15,812 nt of DNA from Brumimicrobium sp041655765. GTDB taxonomy: Bacteria; Bacteroidota; Bacteroidia; Flavobacteriales_D; Crocinitomicaceae. A model generated the notes under the pieces. The model had not been told where the DNA came from. It did not search any database and saw nothing but the letters and a program-made list of their open reading frames with translations. The DNA is taken from contig JBBAEU010000033.1 in NCBI GenBank assembly GCA_041655765.1, positions 1-15,812 on the forward strand. The letters run 5' to 3'. Position 1 is the stretch's first letter. The number at the start of each line of letters is the position of its first letter. Shown piece after piece: positions 15,630-15,812 of this stretch. The translations under genes and the position numbers were made by a program.

Positions 15630-15812
15630 TTTTTTACCTCCTTCATCTCCACTACATAATTTATTTTTTTAATTAATATACTGTGATTTTTAATAAAATC
15701 ATCCTCTGTATAATTCCTTATTTGCTGTTCAACATTTCTAATATTCAAAATTCCTTCTTTAAAAATTGGTCTTAAGTTATTAAAATCTTCCGCTTTGTGA
15801 GCGTCACAAAAA
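15626..15812 (-). CDS. 3' end of an unidentified gene in the polysaccharide operon (partial)
   Basis: On the minus strand an open frame enters from the window edge and runs 61 codons to a TGA at 15626-15628, overlapping the glycosyltransferase ATG as ATGA. The visible part begins F-C-D-A-H-K-A-E-D-F and ends in a lysine-rich M-K-E-V-K-K. The glycosyltransferase ribosome site lies inside its last codons, which supports a real coupled gene. The tail does not identify a family; given the context it may be another polysaccharide assembly enzyme. The other two frames on this strand were not pursued because this one explains the junction. Confidence 0.7.
   Translation of the reverse strand, partial: FCDAHKAEDFNNLRPIFKEGILNIRNVEQQIRNYTEDDFIKNHSILIKKINYVVEMKEVKK

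Noticed and set aside
1..15812. Mycoplasma-type genetic code, given the AT-rich composition
   Set aside because: TGA acts as a stop (fnlA at 10692-10694, partial gene at 15626-15628) and tryptophans are encoded by TGG where checked.

Overview
The window is a low-GC stretch (roughly one third G+C by eye) in which every gene I can support lies on the minus strand. Strong GGAGG-type ribosome binding sites, tightly overlapping genes, the standard code (TGA is a true stop, for example at 10692-10694, and Trp is TGG) and the protein families suggest a low-GC Bacillota or Izemoplasma/Haloplasma-like bacterium. The lineage is an inference.

Reading with transcription, from high to low coordinates, the window opens inside a surface polysaccharide locus. 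It holds the tail of an unrecognised gene, a GT4 glycosyltransferase, a Wzy/EpsG-type polymerase, a Wzx flippase, and the three enzymes FnlA-FnlB-FnlC (CapE-CapF-CapG) that convert UDP-GlcNAc to UDP-N-acetyl-L-fucosamine. The same tightly packed run continues into a phosphonate pathway: PEP mutase (PepM) with an N-terminal HxGH nucleotidyltransferase domain, phosphonopyruvate decarboxylase (Ppd), and a fusion of a LicC-like nucleotidyltransferase with an iron-alcohol-dehydrogenase-type phosphonoacetaldehyde reductase. The simplest reading is PEP -> phosphonopyruvate -> phosphonoacetaldehyde -> 2-hydroxyethylphosphonate (HEP) -> CMP-HEP, used to decorate an L-FucNAc-containing polysaccharide. 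No phosphonate transferase is visible, so the last step is unassigned.

A 157-bp gap with an extended -10 promoter precedes a membrane-anchored UDP-GlcNAc 4,6-dehydratase of the PglF/CapD type, which starts with TTG. Downstream, a second promoter drives an unrelated four-gene housekeeping cluster: a 2H phosphoesterase, a MazG-like nucleotide pyrophosphohydrolase, a small two-helix membrane protein and an RluA-type pseudouridine synthase. The first bases of a further minus-strand gene end the window. I saw no RNA genes, CRISPR arrays, insertion sequences or convincing GC-rich terminators.

The most notable content is the phosphonate module, which carries two unrelated nucleotidyltransferase domains, each fused to a different pathway enzyme, inside a Wzx/Wzy polysaccharide operon.
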